In this document: positions 24,301-37,479 of the stretch, in pieces
Position numbering within the stretch: position 1 is the first letter of the stretch
Layout: every line of letters starts with the position of its first letter
Origin: Quillaja saponaria
Taxonomy: Eukaryota > Streptophyta > Magnoliopsida > Fabales > Quillajaceae
Reading direction: 5' to 3'
Length of the DNA: 64,000 nucleotides
NCBI GenBank assembly: GCA_029379385.1
Contig: CM055606.1
Span: forward strand, 14,843,142 to 14,907,141
Program-made: the position numbers and the translations under genes
Notes under the pieces: generated by a model
Seen by the model: the letters and a program-made list of their open reading frames with translations, nothing else
Told to the model about the DNA's origin: nothing
The model's database searches: none

Positions 24301-27300
24301 ATTCTCTGGAACTAGAAGTTCCTTAACTATTCTCCTGTACTATCTTCCTTAAGCGGTAAAGTCATAAGATAATAATTTCAGATAGAATACTCATCTTCCC
24401 TGGAAATTGTTTTTCTCTTCACTAACGCAGCTAGCAATTTATCAAAACCATCCTTGTATTATCCAACTTAGCAAAAGTTCCCTTGAGGTGTTTGTGACTA
24501 TATTTTTCTTGTGGGTGCATTTTGGGTGGTGGGTTTAGAAGGCACGGTGAAACAGAAAAAGAACCAGAATGTGGTGAATTAAATGTACAAGAGAGCATAC
24601 CAGATGAATTCACACATTTTGGAACAAAATTATGAAAAACGGAACTCGAAATTGGATCAAGGACGTTGAGAAACTTTAGGAACCTCCCCAAGACTGTCAA
24701 AAACCTGGCTGCAGTGGGTTGGCAGACTGATTGAGCCGAATCTAGACTGCTGGAAGGGTGTCAGGGCTGGGGGTCAGGGCTGGGTGGGGTTATGTAGGCC
24801 TTTATTTTTCTTTTTCTTTTTATTCTGTTGGGCGTGTTTTATGGGAGTTGGTCAGGGAGTGGGCTAAGGAGCTGGTCTGGGTCACAGGTTCAGATCAGCT
24901 CAGTCTCTTTCCGGGTAGTGTGCAGGTCTCATTCAAGTGCCTGGTTCTAAGTAGCTTCGTCTAAGCTTATTCGGATCATCTGATGGGTTGGAGGCGTGTG
25001 AAAACACATGTATCACTTTCGGGCTGCAGAACTTTGAGGTTAGGTAGATCATAGGGTTCCGGTCATTCTGGTGGTGGTAGATTAGGAATTCGATAATTTT
25101 CCCAACAGCAATGGCGGAGATGAGATCTCAAATGGTGGTGCGTGGCAGCGTTTCATTGCTCGGATAGCAGTGTTCAATGGCTGGTTTTGTAGATCATCTA
25201 TTTCCGATCACAATTCCGGTGTCAGTCAGAAAAAAAACAGAGTTACAGTGGCAAAGGCGGTGGATTATGGCAGTGCTCAGTGATGGAAGAGTGATTTATG
25301 GCGATTATGGGTTTTTTTTGGTTGATTGTGATAGATATGTGTTTTCCAAAAGGACGAGAGCCTGAGCTCTAATACTAATCTAGGAGCAACTGATATTTTA
25401 ATTGAAAAGGACAACCAAAAGACGACAATTTTAAATCATCAATAGCTTCTTTAACAATGTAGCACTAGGGGTCACTATATAGACTCCCTGGAAAACCATA
25501 ATAACATAAAAGGTAAATTTAGAGTCCTAATAACATAAAAATAAATCTAGAGTCCTAGTAAAAAGAAAACTTATAACTCCTAATAATACTAAACTACAAC
25601 TAATTTATCCTTAATTCTAATATTACATAAATCAAATACAATTAAATCATAAATCTTATTACTTCGTTCTCCATCATAAGGGCCAACTTAATATATGGTT
25701 CTGCACTACAAGTAATTTTTTAAAAATCCCCAATCAGGTTGCATGATGACTTCAATATCTCAATTTTCTACCCTAACTAATGGCAGCTTTTCCTTTGTTT
25801 TAATTATCATGTTGGATCTTTGCTAATAATAAGCCCTCCACTTTTTATTTTGGACAATTTTGGTCATATTCAGAATTGAAAATAAGGATTATTATTTTGA
25901 TTTGGAACATTAAAATTTTGAGCTCCAACTTTGACAAATCTGCCACATAAAAAAAGGCATTAAGCGGCGGACATGATGATACTATGTCCATCAAGATGCT
26001 GTAAATGAGCAGAAAACATACCAACACTAAAATAATTATAGAACACTCCTTCATAACATGTCACTTTCTCAGGCAAGGCTTCCTCAATTTCTAAGCCCTG
26101 CATAAAAAAGAAAGTTTCTACATTAACTTAGAAATCTTGCATCTTAATATGAAACAGAAAAATCTCAGTTATAAGAGACTTGATAATAAAATTGAATTGT
26201 ATACATCATCATCCTGTAGATGTTCCAGTTCCTAAAGCATGCAGAATGTATTTCGTTACATTTATGGAACCAATTTAAGTGCTTTCTGCATACATTGTAT
26301 TGAGTGCAGAGACACCAACTATTAGGGACTGCCAGGCACTCCCAGACAAAAACAAGAACAAATTGCATCACTTGTTTCCACCAACAATCGACATAACTTG
26401 TGAAAAAGGACATATTAGTCTACAATTTAAAAAATTGAAAAATATGATCATTGACAATCAGGAAAATACTCAGCCAATAAGCACTCATGTTATTATTTCC
26501 ATATTGATCTTAATGGATACCTTGAAGCTGCTGCCCCTGTACCCTGCCTATTCTATAGCATTATCCAATGTTTATTCAAACATATAAGACTGCTGAAGTT
26601 CTGAAGAGCCAACCCATTTTTTCTTTTTTGTGATAGAAAGAATCAACCCAGTATTTGATCAATTCAAATTATAACAAATACCTAAATGACAAACCAGCCC
26701 TAAATTGACTGCCAAACAATAATTCATCCAATGACTTTAAGGGAGTACAATACTTAAGGATGATTCTTAAATAAATTTATTATTAAATGAAAAATTATGT
26801 AAAATATTTGGAAACCAATTTGAGTATGTTCAAGCATACAGACGTTAGCCATTGGAGATATATATCATAAAACCCATTAACAAAAACCAGTCTTCCACTC
26901 AGTGACAAAATCTTTAATGTATGTTACTAGCAAGTCCTTAGTACTTACTATGTGATAATTTTCTTTCTATAGGCAGATAACTCAAGACTTTTAATGCGAA
27001 ATTGAATCTTGACCTCATCTTCGACCCACTACCACTTAGTCATGGGGCAGAAAGGCCATCTGCTCCATGGACCATTGGCTCAAGCCTCAGAGCAATATTC
27101 TGGCATTCTCAAAGGATGAGCACAATTACAAGTGTACAAAATATTCGTAAGTGATCATAGGTATGAGAACAGATGAAAAGAAGAACTTTTGCACCGGAAC
27201 AACCAAAGATACAAATGTGAGCCTTTATGATAATAGCTGATATAAGAAAATGGAGGGGCGTGGCATAAAGAAATGTTAAAGGTAATGTTGCTAATTATAA

Positions 27301-30300
27301 TGTTGACAAACTGAATTGTGCCACATTTTACAAATAATTTATTATTTAATAAAGAATAAACCACAAGACAAACAGCTAAGAGAAATATAGATAGGATTTC
27401 AGTTAACTGAGCCCCAAACCTCATCAAGAGAAAAATCTTCTGTAATACTCAGAGAATGGGGCTTATCCTCAATTGTGCCAGCAGGCATTGACAGTTGGAT
27501 TTGCCAACTGCATCATTAAAGAAATTTATGCCTAGCTGTTAGTATATTCAATAAGAATAGTGTAAACTACACAAAAAGAAATCAACAGGAAATGGACAAG
27601 TAAGAAACATATATATCTTAAATAGACAATATTCTACACAATTACAGATGTATGCCAATGTCTTCACTTGTCACAGATAATTAAGGTATATTGTTACTGT
27701 TTGACTCCTGCTTTTCCTGAAAATACTAATGAGCATGTACAGCACAAAACCCTCTCACCAATAAAATAAATCCGAACCCTCTACCAAATACCACTATCTA
27801 CAGAAAATCAAATATAGGAAAAACTTTAAAATAAAATAAGAATGGATTTGACAAATAATCAAATATCAGGTTTTTGAAAACAATTCATATAAAACTGAAA
27901 TAGCTTCAACCAAAATCCTAATGACTAGGACTGGAAACGAATTGAATTGAAATGAATACTGAAGTATACCAATTCAATTCGGCTTCAGCTATCAGCATTC
28001 AAATATGAATATTTGTATTCAAGTTTGAGTACATAATCGAATATTCATATAAAAGCAAATATTTATATGTTTGTAATTCATATAAAAGCAAATAATTCGT
28101 ACTGCTGAAAGCCCTACTAATGAACATGTACTGCTGAAATTGGTAACAGTTGTCTTAAGTAGTTAAAGCTGGCAGGTAATAACTTCTAAGCTGTTTTGTT
28201 GTGTTCATGCATGTTAAATGGTTTATCCATTTACTAAAAAACCTATTCCATTCTTCTACAACAAGTATCCAGGAACAAAGTTTTGATCTATCATAAGCAA
28301 TCCCATTGGGGAAGTATGGAAAATGCACAGGCACACCACATAGCTGAAATATAAGACTATAAGTAAATAAATACAGGAATAGGAAAGAATAACTTGGTGA
28401 ACAGTCTTGACACCATGTCAAAGAACCACTCACCCTAAAAGATTGAGCTATTAAGTTGAGAGTTGAGACCAAACAGTTTGGGTAATAATGACATTCAGTT
28501 GAGGCCGAGGTATAGGAAGTATGAGAAAACAATAACATAAATATCTCAAATGGAAATTCCTCACCTCTTAGTAACACAGCTTGAATGTTCAAATTTTGAA
28601 CAAAGTAACAAAGTCAGCGAAGAATTTCAAAGTAATGACCAACCTAAACTTTGGTATAAAAGGATCCTTACCAATTCAAGACCTACCGTTCATCAAGACA
28701 ATTTAAAATAAAAAATAAAAATTAGAGAGAAGTATTACTAACAAATAAATGCTCTGGCTAAACGTATTGGATGAACATCTTAAAGATAAAGCAGACCTCC
28801 ATTGAATGAGAACCAAGGATTATATATTATAATAGGCTAACAAATAAGCCACGATTTAGGATCCTAGAGATCCATGACTCAAGGCATTAGCCTCACAGAA
28901 CTTCCGCAATATCACTGATTAGCACTACCGCCCTTCAAAATGCAAATTTATAAGATAATGCTAACCTATCCAAACGGCCAAGTGGACCTGTACAAGCCCT
29001 GTAAAGAGATCTCTTGATGGCTGACTTCCAGGCAAAAGGAAATGAACCACCCTGATGATAACATCCAAAACCAACTCAGTAATGCTTGACAATATTCAGC
29101 AATCTCATAAGTCTAAAACATAAGATTGCTTACCCAACCAAAACTCCTAGACAGGTCATTGCCTGTACCAAGTGGAATGATTCCCACAGGAGGAACTGGC
29201 AGCTTTCCTAATTTGTTAAGGTCTCCAAGACTTCCCAATACCCAGCCAACTGTTCCATCACCACCAGCAACCTGCCCAATCATCCGGGTAGTGACAATGT
29301 TACACGTGTATGTAAATGCTATTGCCACTGCTCCTATTTTTCAGGAGATGCAGAGATTGCAATAGAAGTTCTGTACTAATATAAAGTTTGACATATGAAA
29401 ATGGGATTCATGTTGTAGTCCCACAGTGAACATACCATCACCCTCATCCTTTCACGAGTTTCTTTTGCAACAGAATCACCAAGACCCGCCAGCATCTCTA
29501 GACAACCTAATCCATAGCGGATAAATTCATGTGGCTTCACATCTGATAGGTCAAAAACCTACATTACAAATTACTGTCAATCATGATATAAAAGGAACCA
29601 TAGATAGAGAACAAATTAGATATTCAAAATGGGTAAAGTGTAAAAGAAATTCAAGTCAAAACAATTTCTGAAAGCCGGAATTTAAATTACAAATCTTGAG
29701 CTAAACTCGCATGTTCTTTATACAACTTGAACGTCATATCTCCTATTTGGTGATATATCTTTCTCTTCTTTCTTTTTTTAAGATTTGGATTTAAAATGAC
29801 ATGGAACTGGAAGACTTTCTTCTCTTTTCTTTTAGCCGACTAAGACCAGGATGCGCATCACAACTCCAAGAACTATTAGTACATGTTAAAAGCATGTATA
29901 TCATACAAAACTAATTACAGTAGAACATTCTGACCACAGTACCACCACTCCAGCTATCTTGCTTTATCATACAATGAATCACTTTCTAAAATATCAAATT
30001 CATATTCTTTCACATAATAAACAACTCAAACACACTACAACAAATTCTCGTGCATAAAAACACTAAACCATGCCAGCGTTCAAAATTTCTTAATAATATA
30101 AGAATTTAAGTTCATTTGTCTTTACAAGTGAGAATATGAAAAAACTAAAACCTGTTCTTCACTCATTAAATGTTGGAGCCTCTCCTTAAGGACAGGGCCG
30201 TGCCGGCCACCACTACGCGGATTAATGAAAATCACCATGGGGACCTCCGGCGCTACAATATTCTCTTCGGATTTACTATGAAGGAATCGGCTCTCACCAG

Positions 30301-30487
30301 CGGTAGGATCTTTGAACCGGATGCAATCACGCATGGCGAACCGGAGGTACTGTGGCATTAAAATCATCCGCTTTAACTCCTCCTTGTCAATTCGAACACC
30401 AGCTAGCCCGCACCCCCGAATTGAGTCCATCATCGACGACCTGGCTGCGATCCGTGTCGTATCACCGGTCGACGACGGCGAGTCCAT
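18359..30487 (-). CDS. Diacylglycerol kinase, plant cluster II
   Basis: Twelve exons in transcript order: 30487-30152, 29558-29436, 29271-29134, 29051-28966, 27507-27420, 26097-26022, 23543-23461, 23210-23140, 21691-21614, 21064-20977, 19855-19739 and 18517-18359. All have GT-AG borders and join in phase to 480 residues, close to Arabidopsis DGK3/4/7 (about 490). The enzyme phosphorylates diacylglycerol to phosphatidic acid with ATP, a lipid second messenger in stress and growth. DAGKc runs from about 82 ([14 protein letters not shown]) through the ATP-binding GGDGT (156-160) to [11 protein letters not shown]. The accessory domain follows, with [46 protein letters not shown] and the [10 protein letters not shown] end. 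There is no C1 zinc finger, as expected for cluster II. I start at 30487 (MDSP, as in the family); an in-frame ATG at 30571 would add 28 residues. Repeats are inserted in introns 4, 6 and 9. Confidence 0.95.
21257..21587. mobile_element. hAT-type MITE in DGK intron 9
   Basis: The element is 331 bp with ends TAGGGCTGG and, reversed, TAGGGTAGC, flanked by perfect 8-bp duplications CAAATAAT (21249-21256 and 21588-21595). The interior is AT-rich with many GAATTCGAAT-like words. Counted in the gene's direction, it begins only 26 bases after the 5' splice site of the exon at 21614-21691. Confidence 0.85.
23661..25677 (-). mobile_element. Non-autonomous LTR retrotransposon in DGK intron 6
   Basis: Two related repeats of about 270-300 bp lie at 23661-23957 and 25391-25677. 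They share GATGTAGCACTAG, ACTCCCTG, TCTAGAGTCC and a CTCCATCA end. On the minus strand the LTR reads TGATGGAG...ATCA. The purine run AAGAGAGAA adjoins the left copy, and a degenerate PBS (reverse of AGCTCTAATACTAAT, related to TGGTATCAGAGC) lies inside the right copy at about 25362. So the element is in minus orientation, the same as the host gene. The interior of about 1.4 kb has no gag/pol that I recognise and includes a GC-richer block at about 24700-25370. The outer ends are approximate. Confidence 0.7.
27926..28116. mobile_element. Short hAT-type MITE in DGK intron 4
   Basis: The element is 191 bp with ends TAGGACTGG and, reversed, TAGGGCTTTC. Flanking 8-mers are CTAATGAC (27918-27925) and CTAATGAA (28117-28124), one mismatch. 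The left end resembles that of the MITE at 21257, so the two probably belong to one family. Confidence 0.65.
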
Positions 30488-32484
30488 TCGTTCGTCTCCA
30501 AACAAAGGTCCCTCCAATTGGCCCTCAGAATTTAATTCTAGGAGAAAATAGTTTTGATTAACTTTCCTCATGAATGAATATGTTATAAATATTTAAAATA
30601 ATTAAAACTTTTTTATTTTTTTTTTTTGAGAAAGCGTGTTTGTGAGGGTGATGGGACAGGCGTGGATTATTATTACATTCGCAGCAAAGAACACCGTCTT
30701 AACTTGTAAAAGGGTTTCAGTTTTGAAATTTCGTTAAGGAGAAAGGTGTGTTTATTATTTTTGTTATTTTCCTAAATTTGTACTAATAGTTTGAATTACT
30801 CGTTATAATATTTTTTATTTTTTTCAAAATTATGAACTTTTAACCCATTTCAAGTAAAGAATAGTTGATAACTGAAAAACATTAGATATTTAAATAAAAA
30901 TATGTGCGTGTTTTAAAACCATCAATATTTTGTTTAAAAAATAATGGAAAGGATTATAATTATAGGATATGAATTAAGCATTATTTACTTATTATATAAC
31001 AAAAAAATATCAATGTTGTGCTGAATTCCTTGCACGTGTTCCCCATGCTGTTCTTTTCGTCTGCCCTTGATCCTCATTATTGGAATTTTAAATGATGGCA
31101 ATTTGGTAGTTTATTGATATCAAAGAGGTAATAAAGGAAACAAATTTGAATTTCCTTTTTTTTTTTTCTTTTTTTTTATGTAACAAATTTGAATTCTTCG
31201 ACATTGATGTTTGAACAAAAACGAGTGGAGACCGTGGCCCACCACCTTTGATTCCGTTACAGGACTCCAATAGAAAGAACCAAAACTTAGGGCATTTTAT
31301 AAAAGGTTTCCCGCGCATGCTCATGTTCTTTGTTTCCAACCACACGATGTTGACCACTTGACCCCATCCGGCTGGTTTGGTTTAGGCTGCTGGGTTAAGG
31401 TTTTATTGTCTCATGTCTAAGCTTAATTTGGACTTTTTCCAGAAACTGATTGGTATGAAATGTGTTACTTTTCTTGTAACAAATTTGACAGTTTTTTCTA
31501 GATCGTCACTCAAGAATTAAAATTTACACATTATAACCTCCAACATAGGGATGCAATTTTGACCCACTCTGTAGAATTCCGATTTGACGCGATAAGTTTT
31601 TTAACCATTGATTAGAGAATGGAATAGATCTTGCTTCAATCTGAAAAAATCGAAACGGGAATGAGATTCACTTAAACCTTGTCCCATCCCTCCCTGTTTT
31701 ATGTATATAATATATATATATTTCAACTACGATTATTAAAAAAAAAATTAATTAAATCAAAATTAGGAAAATACCATATTATTTTTTTATAAAAAATTTT
31801 GTTAGACTAATTATGTATTGTTAATTATTGAGGCATGTCTATTAAAACCTAATCCGTTCTCGTTCCGTCCCGTTGCCATTCCTACTTCGATAGTTTAATT
31901 TAGTGATAAAAAAATATGTACTTTCTCTCTATTAATTTTATGAGTTTAAAACTCAATAATAAGCAAATATAAAATTTAGTATTTTAAAAGCTAATCCAAA
32001 AAAGTGTATGAATCACCGATTCAACTGTCAAATTAATTGGAGTTGATCGGGTGACATCATAATTAATAAATATTATTTTAGTTATTTTAGTATAAATATA
32101 AATATTTTATAGATGTACACACTAGTTTAATACCAAACAAAAAAAATAAAAGAATAAAACAATGGTTATATGTATAAATGAAAACTACAGAGGAAAGAAA
32201 ATAATCTAGGACAAGCTTCTCCTCTTTATTTTGTTTTGCTTCTATTTTTATTTTTTCAAAATTTTGAACAGGGCTAGTTTTTAATTTTATAATACTAACG
32301 GATCGTCGTGTCATCATATTTTTTCGGGTACGAGCAGTCCAACCACTATTTCTAGTTTTGGGGCTAATTGGGCCTGGAGTGGCACTCGGGTAACAATCCG
32401 ACGACGTGGTCAATATGGGTCTTAAAACATTGATAATATTCTCATAAATTCTCTAATCCTAATGTTGATGACCAGAAAGATGGA
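30488..32484. other. Intergenic space upstream of the DGK gene
   Basis: No gene found. The first few hundred bases to the right of 30487 are the expected DGK leader and promoter, with a poly-T run near 30612-30627. Further on there are AT-rich repeats. Short open frames on either strand lack recognisable domains. Confidence 0.5.
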
Positions 32485-33105
32485 TTGGTTCACCAGTTTG
32501 AACAAGCTACTGATATGGGGCATCAGGTGAAAGGTTGCCCTCTGTCGTTTGGTCAGGAAGCTATGGTGGAATGGGTGTTCCCAGGAGGGGATTGGGTTAA
32601 GCTAAATACAGATGAGGCTTCTAAGGGGGGTGCTTTGGCAGGTGCAGGTGGTGTTCTTCGGCATTTCTATGGGTTTTGGCTCAGTGGTTTCTCTCATAAT
32701 TTGGGAGTTTGCTCTACTATTGTTGCTGAATTATGGGGGGTCTTCGGCAGATTATGGTTGAAGTCGATTCAATGGCAGCAGTGCAGTTGATCAATGATGG
32801 GGTTTAGGATTCTCATCCACATGGCAATCTGCTTCGGTGCATTAATAGTCTTCGTGGACGGGATTGGATTCTCAAGTTTGAGCATACTTATAGGGAGGAC
32901 AATTTTGTTGCTGACTGGATGGCAACTTATGCTCTGGACCTCCAACTAGGAGTTTCTATTTTTGTTGATCCACCGTTTTGGGGTGGTTGATCTTCTCTGC
33001 AGAGATCAAATGGGGTTGTGCTTCCCTCGTTTGATTCCTGGCTAGTTCTGTTGTTTGTTTGTTTCTTGTCTGTCTGGGCTTGGCCCCTTCATTTTTCAAA
33101 AAAAA
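32485..33105 (+). mobile_element. 5'-truncated LINE (L1-type) carrying a broken RNase H domain
   Basis: The piece encodes the C-terminal RNase H-like domain typical of plant LINEs: VKLNTDEASKGG, then AELWG, then after a frameshift VEVDSMAAVQLIND, an in-frame stop near 32807, and finally REDNFVADWMA. A poly-A run closes it (about 33098-33108). The 9-mer AAAGATGGA occurs at 32476-32484 and again at 33106-33114, a good target-site duplication. It is a dead, truncated insertion. Confidence 0.8.
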
Positions 33106-33114
33106 AAAGATGGA

Positions 33115-34286
33115 GCAGTTGAGATTTGTGTAAACTGTTATAGACACCACTTGACCAATAAATAAATACGTCCCCAAAATGAAACTATTTCCAAGATAGC
33201 TCTTTTTAGCTTTTTACATCATTAAAATAAACAAACCCCGACCAAGATATCTCAAACATTAAAAATAAATAGCAAACAAAAATATGGAAAGAACATGCAC
33301 CAAATACAGCCTTTATTGTCGAGCCTACGTGACACGGGCAATGCACCGCGGACGAATCCACACAATAAGAAAACAGTATTGGTCAACTAATGGTTTATTG
33401 TCACGAGGCACTTTTGCAAAGGGTGTTTTCTGCTTTTGGACAGTCCAGTGATGGCACTTGACACATCTGTCAAGTCTCAATCAGCTCCCACACACACAAT
33501 AAGAAAACAGTAGCTTCAGGAGTGTAATACAGATACAAAATCACAGTTTACATGAAGTCCATTCCTAATCTTTATTAACAAAAGAATAATGGAGTTTTCA
33601 TGGTTTAGAATGGAAATGGATTGTTTTCGTCTCATTGTACGCAGCACTCAGTCATAAAGATGGCAAAACAGGCCTGCAAGCATTAAGCATATAAGTGAGG
33701 GTAACCCATAGGCTGGACTAACTTCAAGAGACAACAACAGGTGTTGAGAAATTGATTGATGATGCAATTGAAAAAGAAATATAGAATGAAACCAACAAAT
33801 AAAATAATGAAAGAGAAACAATATATACGTGATTCAACCAGTCAGTCTATTTCATAAGAGAATAATAATATTTTTATTTCATGGTTATATATGAAGCTCA
33901 TTTACTCACTTATTTTTTAAAAATGATAACTATATAGACACTATAAAAATAATTATAGTTAACTAATGATAGAATTAAGACATAAGTTTTCTAACTATTT
34001 TATCTATGATTGTATTAATAATTTAATAATTAAACCTTAATTTTATCAATTATAATAATTAATATTATAATTATCTTAATTGATGGTGTTTGATGATGTG
34101 ACTATAATATTATAATTAATTTCAACAATCATAATCAATTTCTTAACAATAAGGTCACAATAATAGTTGTTTTGCCTGTATCAAATATTAGGAATTTTCA
34201 ATTGTGTTAAAAGGAAAGGAAAAGACAATATGGACTTCAATATTGCACATAATAAGATGGGTTTAAATATCTTGAAGTGTATAAAT
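33115..34286. other. Gene-free, AT-rich stretch
   Basis: I see no gene and no clear element here. About 33880-34160 is very AT-rich with weak self-complementarity (AATTATAATAATTAATATTA-type sequence). Confidence 0.5.
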
Positions 34287-35260
34287 GTTAGACCCTTGAC
34301 ATCGTGACATGCTGTCATCATGGTTTGGCATCGTGCCATGGTGGAACGAACACAAAAGGCATTAGGAAGGCGTACCTTAAACAAGGACTAGGGACACTTG
34401 ACACAGGCATGGCATCGACACATGACATTGGCAGATTGCTAGTCTTGGCATTAGCAGGTTGCTTTGCCTTGACACAGGCAGACTAATGCCTTGATACTGG
34501 TACGTAAGATGCAGCCATGAAACTGAGGCATGGGGGTTGTTAGCATGCAGTTGCTGTGTGCAAGCAAGGGCACATATCATGCAGGCACTGAGCAGTATTG
34601 CAAATGTGTTGACTTAGTGGTGCATGAATTTTTTGGGTGTTGCGTTGCTACGTGCTTAAACATGATCATATGACTAGTTGCAGGCTTTTGGTTCTAAAGA
34701 AATGCATTGTGGTGCAAGTTGGCTCATTTCGGCTAAGGTTGGCTTACTGTTTGGTGGTGCATGGCTTAGGGTGGTGGCACTGGATTGGACCATGTGCCCT
34801 AAGATTCAGGTGTCATGCCTATGGTGGGCTTGCTAGGCAGTCAGAAGGACACCCGGGGCAGGCTGGAGTGCTGGAAACACAACAAGATGCCACCTGGCAG
34901 CCGTTACTAGCAATTATGGATGCAGACATGGTTGTGGGAAGTTGCTGCAGATTTAATTAAATCAGTTGCCGGAAAATTGCTGCATGAGTCCCAGATTTAG
35001 TGGAGCACTAGCAGAAAAGTGCTGGAACTGTTTTGTAGTTTAGATAACTGCCTCTTTATAGATGCTAGCAACTTAGGCAGTGGGTTGTCATTGCTAAACT
35101 CCTGTGTGCAATATATATGTATATTTGCTGGAAATTTTTGGGTTGGCCATTCTTATTGGTTTCTAGCTAGAACCTTTAAACCATAGTTTGGTTTGTATGC
35201 AGTGAATGTACAAAACTTGTAATTTATCACCGGTGGTCTCTGACACGTCATTAAAATTTA
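34287..35260. repeat. GC-richer repeat segment, possibly a solo LTR
   Basis: The base composition rises sharply at TGTTAGACCC (34287) and falls again near 35250. The segment has repeated GACACAGGCA, GGCATCG and TTGGCA words near 34310-34500, a TTTATAGATG TATA-like site near 35053, and no open frame with a known domain. The TG start fits an LTR, but I found neither a clear CA end nor a target duplication. Confidence 0.35.
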
Positions 35261-35953
35261 GAGCATTTGGGAGGGGACGTAAATATATGTGATAAATTAT
35301 CAACTCATTTAAAACATTAAGATTTTTAATCATTTGTATAATTTCCTCTCCACATGTGGGCTTAATATTTTTTTAAAAAAAATTTGGGTGTAAATTGCAT
35401 AAATACGATTTAAATTATAGACTTTCAGCTCTGATACTATAATGAATCATCATAGCTCATCTAACATTGAATTTTTTAAAAAATTATTTCTATATTATAA
35501 CAATAATGTCTCAAGTCTGAATCACCTCAGTCTGTATTTTCAAGTCAAGTACATTGCAAGATATTGATTATAGCCCATAACAACTAATGGTCACATTCGC
35601 TATCCCTCCAGGATATAGCATCAAGAAGGAAAAATGCTTGAAGATGGGATTTAGCTATCAGATGTTGATATCTCGAATGATGGTTCTTTAATTTTATCTT
35701 TCATTACTTTTCTTCAATTATTTAATCAATTGATCCATTGAATTTCTCTTGGTTGCGAGAAGATCACTGTTATTAAAGAAGATGAGAGACTTCCATTGAT
35801 CAGAGAAAAAATGTTTGTGAGAATGACACAAACATTCTCTCTAATGGGTAAAATAGTATTTGATATTGGCATGGATTTTGTCTTTCATAAAAAAACATGA
35901 CCCTCTTCATTATAGGAGATAATTTATTTTGAAGCTGAGAAGATATATATAAA

Positions 35954-36150
35954 GAGTTTATCTAACGAGTGCTCTAAAGATACTTGATAAGATACAGTAT
36001 ATATAGTGTTTGTAATTTAAAACATTCCAAAAATAATGAATTATTTATTACACAATATTGAAATCAGTGGTTAACTATTATAATAAATTATATAAAATTT
36101 CTATATTTATCACATTGATAAATATTTTAAGAGCACTCGTTAGAAAACTC
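35954..36150. mobile_element. MITE with long inverted ends, possibly Mutator-like
   Basis: The left end GAGTTTATCTAACGAGTGCTC matches, reversed, the right end GAGTTTTCTAACGAGTGCTC, and similarity continues inward through ATACTTGATAA / ATATTTATCA. The flanking 9-mers ATATATAAA and ACATATAAA agree at 8 of 9 positions; 9 bp is the usual Mutator target length. The element is 197 bp and non-coding. Confidence 0.6.
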
Positions 36151-36422
36151 ACATATAAATAAGATATAAATATATTTATCATATTTTAACAATGTAATGC
36201 AATAGAAGATAAAAGCATTAGGAGATTACATTACCAAATGTATTTGAGAGAGAATAATTTCATTTGTCATAAATGTTGGTTGGGTGTCATTGAAAATTTG
36301 TTTGAACAACCACGAAAGTTGGTGTCGGTTGGATACTGGCAAATGCTCTTAGTAATCGAAAATCTAAGATATGAATAGACTTGATAAAATGATGTGATCG
36401 ATTCCACTCAAATGTGGAAAAT

Positions 36423-36480
36423 AGTGGAGAGTTGGGATTCCACTCAAAGGTTAGTGGGGAGTTGGGATTCCACTAAAAGG
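36423..36480. repeat. Two tandem 30-bp units
   Basis: AGTGGAGAGTTGGGATTCCA followed by CTCAAAGG (36423-36450) repeats with two changes at 36453-36480. Confidence 0.85.
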
Positions 36481-37001
36481 AGGCAAGATAATTGAATACT
36501 CGAATCGAATCGATAACTCGGTTTAATTCACTTTAAATTTTGTTATAATTCGATTTAGTTTCAGATAATTAAATTTGAAATTTGAAAATTTCTTTTGTTA
36601 GGAATAACGAGATAGAAAACTCGTGATTACTCAAAAATATAAATAATTATATTATATAATATATTTTAATATATTGTTGTGTTAATTTATGGTTTTGTAT
36701 TTTTGTTGTTGATATATTATGTGTTTTTTTTATATAGTAATTGATGAATTTTAAAAAATATGAGGTTCAAAAGTTAAATATTTTTATTATTATTAATTTT
36801 AGAGAAATACTAAAAAATTTCATGTAATGTACAACCTAAACCAAAACAGATCATATTTTTTTGGTTTGTGTAATTTTGGATATTGCTTATTTTCGGTTCA
36901 AAATTTTACTAGCCATTCGGTTCTGTTTAAAAGAATTGTTAATATTTGTGTCAATGTGGTATCTCTCACATTGCTAGCATAATAAGTATTCAGAAAATAT
37001 A

Positions 37002-37112
37002 AGTAGATGAGTCACACCTCCTATGCCAATTGATTGGTTTTAAAGGTGTAACACATCAGTAGATGAGTCACACCTTTAATTTGAATCGACTTGATTGGTT
37101 TTAAGAGTGTGA
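37002..37112. repeat. Two tandem ~56-bp units
   Basis: AGTAGATGAGTCACACCT occurs at 37002 and 37058. Each copy is followed by similar sequence containing GATTGGTTTTAA and a GTGT(A/G)AC end. Confidence 0.7.
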
Positions 37113-37479
37113 CTAAAAATTTGAACCGACTCATGCACACCCCTAGTGCTATATTACAAAACATTTTAAATTCAAATCTTCCTATCCAAAAACCTGTCAT
37201 GCTAACAATTTCCCTTTTCAAATTTAGATTCTTGAATTTCTGTATGTGTTTCCCTACAACAAACTCCCCGAGTTAGAAAGAACTCTTCCTCGAGTTCAAG
37301 TCTTTGAAAGTTTTTAAAATTTTAAACTTGGATTTTTCAAGAATAGTTAAACCCTAACATAGAACTTTGAACTTGGCTACATTTCTTACAACATCCATCC
37401 ATTCAATCTAACAAGCAATGATGAAAATTTCGATCATAAAAATGACCATGAGTAATCAATTTTCAAACTATCGCACAAG

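Noticed and set aside
28155..28592. 145-codon minus-strand open frame in a DGK intron
   Set aside because: It lies wholly inside DGK intron 4, has no recognisable domain, and its composition matches the surrounding intron.
35425..35445. Possible minus-strand tRNA-Met primer-binding site (AGCTCTGATACTA)
   Set aside because: It resembles the reverse of TGGTATCAGAGC, but no LTR pair or polypurine tract could be found around it, so an isolated relic or chance match is all that can be said.
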